DNA from: Sphagnum compactum
Taxonomy: Eukaryota; Bryophyta; Sphagnopsida; Sphagnales
Assembly (NCBI GenBank): GCA_965153455.1
Contig: OZ234503.1
Coordinates: 11,289,118-11,353,117, forward strand
DNA: 64,000 nt
Direction: 5' to 3'
Below the pieces are notes generated by a model. The model was not told the origin of the DNA and did not search any database. It saw nothing but the letters and a program-made list of their open reading frames with translations. The translations under genes and the position numbers were made by a program. Numbering within the stretch: position 1 is the stretch's first letter; each line of letters opens with the position of its first letter. Below are positions 59,101-64,000 of this stretch, piece after piece.

Positions 59101-62100
59101 ATAAAACAAAATTAAGCTCTAAAAACATGTTGTGTTCACACTGGTGTGGTGACCTGCTGTTCGGTCACAAACACATCTTTAGTTGTGTTTCAACTCACAA
59201 CACACTACTAAACCTTAAAGAGTTGACATTGTTCATAAAATGTTTTGCACTACCCAATAAATAAACTCCAATGCCCCCTTAAACATCAACAAACTTTTCA
59301 CCACAGTTTTCCCATGTCTACAAGAATCTATACTGCAAACGCAATCAAGGATCACTTTGAGGTTACACAATGCCCTTTGTGACATTGCAAATTAATGTCA
59401 ATCAGTGTGGCAATGGGTTGTTGGAAAAGAAAGCTACAATGTTATGAAGCTTGTAAACAAGGCAAGAAAGTGGCAAGAAAGGACATAATGAAAGCAAAAA
59501 TCAAATGACTATTTGAACATGATGGGGAAGGTAAAAGCACATTAAGCCCCCCCAAAATTGTAGTCACACATATAATCTTTCTATAATTAAAATTGTTGGT
59601 AATGTATGGACATCACATCTTGGATTATTTTTGTTTATTTTAAGTATATTTGATTAGCTTTAGAATTCATATAAAAAAATTATTTTGTAAAATTCAACAA
59701 ACATTGAAAAACTTGAACATATGGAATCTATTTGTGACAAAATAATACATGTCACAAAGTTTGAAATTTTGAATATATACTTCAAAAATAAGGTTGTGGG
59801 TGGAATTCTTGGGTGAATTCTTTATGTTGTATGTTGTTGATATATATCAATTAAATATAGGAAAATTAAAAAATTTAAAGTTTTTGGATGAAATTCCATT
59901 CAAAAAATGTGTTGTTTTGCATTTTTTTAGTAATGAATGCATAATAATATCTTATTTTTAGGAAAAACCATTACCATATAAAAAAGCAGGAGATTTCATA
60001 GATGGGCATTGCATTATTTTTTCAATCTTCTTTTGTTTGGTAATGTTTCATGAATCATGAACATGAGGCCCTATGGGTGTTAAAAAACTATAAGTTATAT
60101 ATTTTGTATATATTGATTTTATCCAATCCTTTTCATCTAACCGTTGGATGAAAATTAATTCTAGCTCAAAATGAACTTTGAGTTCAAAAATGTTGTTGTG
60201 CAAATTTTAAACTTTTTTACTTTTGTTTAGGATACCCAAAGGATGCCATCAAGATTTTAGCTTATTATATAATACTTGTTATACATCACCATTTTTGAAC
60301 AAAAGTGGCTCACCTTTACTGTGTTTTCACTCGGGAAGCAAAATGTGATTTGGGGAATGGAGGAACATCATTAGCTAGTGAACGATGGCTATTTGTAGGG
60401 GAAGGATGCGAAGTGCCAAGATGTGGGGGGGTTAATGTGGCATTAACATGCATCCAACCATTACTCAAGGCATCAAAGAATATGGGTTGCTAGTTGGAAT
60501 TACTATGATCTATAAATTGAAACCTTAAATTTTTAACAAATGTTTTTTAAAAAAAATTTGAATTTTTCCTCTAGTTTATTTCATGTTTGAGGAAATTTCA
60601 TTAAGAATAAAATGTTGGGTGAAAAAATAAAGAATGCTAGGAAATAAAAGAATTGGATAAGTGGAAAAAAAAAAGAAATTGATGGGTGGGAATACAAATT
60701 GTGGGGAAACAAAAAATGTTGGAATGTTTAAAAAAAAATTGATCATGGGTGGTAATTGTTAATGTTGAAAGATCTTCAAGTGGGTTTTGTTATAAGATTT
60801 TTGAAAATATCTTTATGTACAATGTTTGGTTGGTAAGTACCTAGTTATACATTATTGCGTCAACCATCATGTATATAGATAGGTGTTACAAAGGAAATAT
60901 ATTATTAGGTGATTTTTATTGTAAGAGATTGGAATTTGGATGGTTGTAAACTCAAGAGTTATTATTAGAGTACTTGGGCAAATTTGACAGTCCATTGTTG
61001 AATATTTAATTTATTTTCAAAAATTCAATTTGACACCAAAATTTAAATTATTTTTATATTCGACAAAAATAAAAATGTTGATTAACAAATCGTCCAAATT
61101 GAAGCAATAATTAGTTAGAAATTAACATCATTTGCACGTTCATGTAGTCAAGGGGGGTTGAATAGTTTATTTTTAAAGGAATGAAAAAGTTGTATTATTC
61201 TCTCTCATCAAGCTTGTTGTGTGCTTACAATTATCATTGTCACCACACATACAAAACATGACACAAAAATACCTTGAATGGTACACCATGTCCAAACCAA
61301 AATGGTCACTCACCTATAATGAAAATATAAATCCAAACCCAACACTTCCACATAACAAAATGCAAAAGTTAACATTATGCACAAAACGTATAAAAACTTG
61401 TATACAACAATAAAGTGTGTTGAAATATCACAAACAAGGATTATATCCCATCCACAAAATATCCCAAACATTGTTCACACCTAAACTAGTTTGAAATGAA
61501 AATCCAAACAACTAAGTTAACTCAATTTATCCTCAATTAATTAAAGCCTGACTAAGTAGTTAAACTAACACACCTAATAGTAATTGTGCGTTCTAATGTC
61601 AATGCTTACAATTATTGTTGTCGTTACACATACAAAACATAACATGAAAATACTTTGAATGGTACACCATGCCCAAACCACTCCTTTATCTACGGTTAAG
61701 GTCCCCTTAAACTAGATAACAATGTTGAACTACATGATGGAAATCCACTATGGGTGAACACTTTAGTTTTGAAATGAAAAACCAATAGGTTGGGTGCAAA
61801 TATGATCCCCATTGTTAATCACTTAATTGTAATCTTTCAAATTCCCAACCAAATGTGAATCACCATGAGAGAAAAACGTTGAAGTTAGTTCTACTATCTA
61901 ATCTTAGGAACCTAGGTGCACTAAAGACCAAACCATTTATCAATTGACATTTCTTCCAAGGTGGTGTAAAACATCCCATATGCCAACCTCAAGAACATTG
62001 ATCACAAATCAACATAGTGGTAGTTCTTAAAAATTACTGACATAACATATGACTTATAAAAACCACTACTAAAAATGAGTCAATTTGACCATTCACATTG

Positions 62101-62604
62101 GGAAGATGACATGGTGCATAATTATGCACATGGTCCTTCCATGTCTAACCATCTCAACCTTCCAACAATAACATTTTGAAGGTATAACCTTTTGCACACA
62201 AAGAATAACATGTCCTACAATCACATTTAAAATAATTGACATTATTTGTTATAAATACACATAATCCCATGGCTCAAATCTATAGATCTAGGGTTGTTAA
62301 CCACCTTCACAAATGGTGACATATTAATGCAATGTATCCCAATGTCGGGCAATTGCTAATTTTTCCACAACCATGGACAAAACATGTTTAAATAAGGCAA
62401 TTCATTACTCACATGAATCCACACATTAAGATCATCCAATTTGATAATTGCCATCACATGTCATTGGATTAAACCTGGTAGTTCAAGCTCATGACCAAAC
62501 TATAAGAATTATGGTGAAAAATATGAAAGATTTTCAACTAAACTTATACCCCATAGTTAGCCTTAGTCAATTTTGCAAGTCCTAATTTCACATATGGCGT
62601 TATT
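59101..62604. other. AT-rich intergenic sequence with one direct repeat
   Basis: About 77 bp beginning GCTTACAATTAT at 61,224-61,300 recurs at 61,603-61,680 at roughly 85% identity by eye. Both end with TTGAATGGTACACCATG followed by CCAAACCA, 379 bp apart. No coding region supported. Confidence 0.5.
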
Positions 62605-62945
62605 AAAGTCCATACTTTCACAAACCTCGATTCACCATCTACACCATCCATTCAATTAACCCATTCACCTTAGGATGGTCTCATGAAGTAGCGCGATGAT
62701 CAATTAGTGCCTTTTCAAATAACTCTTGGAAACTCCCCATGGAAATTCATACCTTGGTTGAGAATACTTTGGCTGGAACCCCAAATCTATTGAACACCTT
62801 GTTAAAAAATGCATAGGCAATGCCCTCACTATTACAATCCAATAATGGCACCAATTCTATCCACTTCAAAAAGTGTCCAATCATAACCAAAACATACCAA
62901 TTATGTTGGATGGTCAAATTAAGTGGGCCAACAAAATAAAAATTC
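62605..62945 (-). pseudogene. Gypsy-type integrase core fragment
   Basis: The minus strand reads WYVLVMIGHFLKWIELVPL, then NSEGIAYAFFNKVFNRFGVP, a decayed strand with a stop, FQELFEKALIDHRATS, stop, DHPKVNGLIEWMV, stop, MVNRGL, stop, KYGL. This is the retroviral-type integrase core of Ty3/Gypsy elements. The first catalytic Asp (usually in VMIDHFSKW) is Gly, and the second Asp strand (TDQG-like) is lost. Three of the stops fit CGA-to-TGA or CAG-to-TAG changes. Upstream pol domains were not found before the window end. Confidence 0.75.
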
Positions 62946-62997
62946 CATCAATATTCAAGCCCCATAACGAATGGAATTCATTCATATGGATATTCAT

Positions 62998-63178
62998 CCA
63001 TGATTCATAGTTAACTTTTAATTGATTCCTAGTTAATTTCAAATTCACTTCTAGTTAATTCATAATTCACTTATAGTTAATTCATAGTTAATTTCTAGTT
63101 CATTCTCAGTTAATTCTTAGTCAACTCATAGTTAATTATTAATTCACTTTTAATTAACTCATAGTTCACTATCAATTA
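62998..63178. repeat. TAGTTAATTCA-type minisatellite
   Basis: AGTTAATTCATAGTTAATTT and close variants recur about a dozen times with an irregular 11-22-bp spacing. No coding content. Confidence 0.75.
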
Positions 63179-63179
63179 G

Positions 63180-64000
63180 GAAGCCTTTTAAAAAGTTTCC
63201 ATTGTTGATGGGCACATGAAAATTTCCATGAAAGCTTCCTTGAGCTAAGCCCCAAAGGGGTATAAATAAAAATAGGACTCCCTTCATTACCTTTTTTTTA
63301 AAAGAGATATATGTACACATAAAGCACTTTGGAGAAATTTCTTAAGCATATTTGGAGGGGATTTTATATTCATGGAAATCACTCCTAGAAGATAAAAGAG
63401 GGATGGATGTTATGCATACTCCTTAAGAATGGGAGGATCTTTTACCTCCGAGCAGGCATAATTTCTCTCCCACTCTTAATGAGTAGGGGTAAGAACCATG
63501 CCCTCCTATACCTCATGATCTGCATACATTTGAGTTCATGATAAATGTTCACATCATGCATGACAATGGGTAAAGCCCATAGGTGGTGGACATTCCCTTC
63601 CGGAAAATGTGGGCCTGGACATGGCCACCACCTCATTACCCTACACATATATAGAGAGAGATACACACAACCAAACCTCTTTGACCAATTCATGGATGAT
63701 GTGATGATTCAATTTTCTATACATGGGTGGTTTTGTACATCAACGTGTTGGTGGGCGTAAATGACATTCTTGTCAAAGTTCCTGATTAAGGTCCAAGTCC
63801 CCAGTAATGTTTCCAATCATACTCCAAAAGCAATGTATTCTATCTCAAAAGTCTCTTATGTTATTGTCCTCCAAATTGGATCACAACAAATGTTCATGTT
63901 GGTTTATGTTCATTTCCATATAGATCCCTGTACTTCTAAGTTCTCATTCTGATTCCTGTCCCACACCTTCAGTATAGTGCTTGAAACTCTGAGAATGTTG
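63180..64000. other. intergenic sequence at window end
   Basis: Short frames at 63,442-63,952 on both strands have no recognisable domain. Nothing else seen. Confidence 0.4.

Overview
This is an AT-rich, repeat-dominated plant nuclear window. The evidence is a plant-type gamma phosphatidylinositol 4-kinase gene with a spliced intron, together with Copia, Gypsy and hAT remnants, an unassigned LTR element and several minisatellites. Sparse genes among heavily decayed mobile elements suit a large-genome plant such as a fern or gymnosperm; the species cannot be read from the sequence. Many disabling changes in the mobile-element remnants are C-to-T type (CAG to TAG, CGA to TGA), as expected from long-term cytosine methylation.

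Layout. 1-5,300: intergenic, with two opposed hAT dimerisation-domain fossils. 5,300-10,400: a promoter-only relic (about 5.4 kb), a 55-bp minisatellite, an orphan reading frame and member B (8,905-9,294, minus) of an unrecognised cysteine-rich small-protein family. 10,853-17,305 and 33,836-40,288 are the arms of an inverted repeat of about 6.45 kb that looks almost identical base for base. Each arm carries one copy of a second family member (C at 13,628-14,068 plus; C' at 37,073-37,513 minus), its TATA promoter, and the 5' end of a Copia element. The right arm stops exactly at a 200-N gap.

The 16.5-kb spacer holds 15-bp-period minisatellites just inside both arms, two diverged inverted copies of an LTR element encoding a decayed coiled-coil protein, AT-rich arrays, and two copies of a second unrecognised small-protein family (29,183-29,599 plus; 31,482-31,895 minus), both interrupted by stop codons.

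40,489-64,000: a retroelement zinc-knuckle fossil, the one clear housekeeping-type gene (PI4K-gamma, two coding exons, 49,091-51,559 minus, with a long spliced-looking 5' leader), then further fossils: an unassigned coding relic at 54.2 kb, hAT at 57 kb and Gypsy integrase at 62.6 kb.

The most notable items are the near-perfect palindrome with its sharp identity drop at the minisatellite edge, the cysteine-rich family whose promoter is conserved between members, and the inverted pair encoding the second unknown family. Apart from the kinase, no functional link among the genes can be shown.
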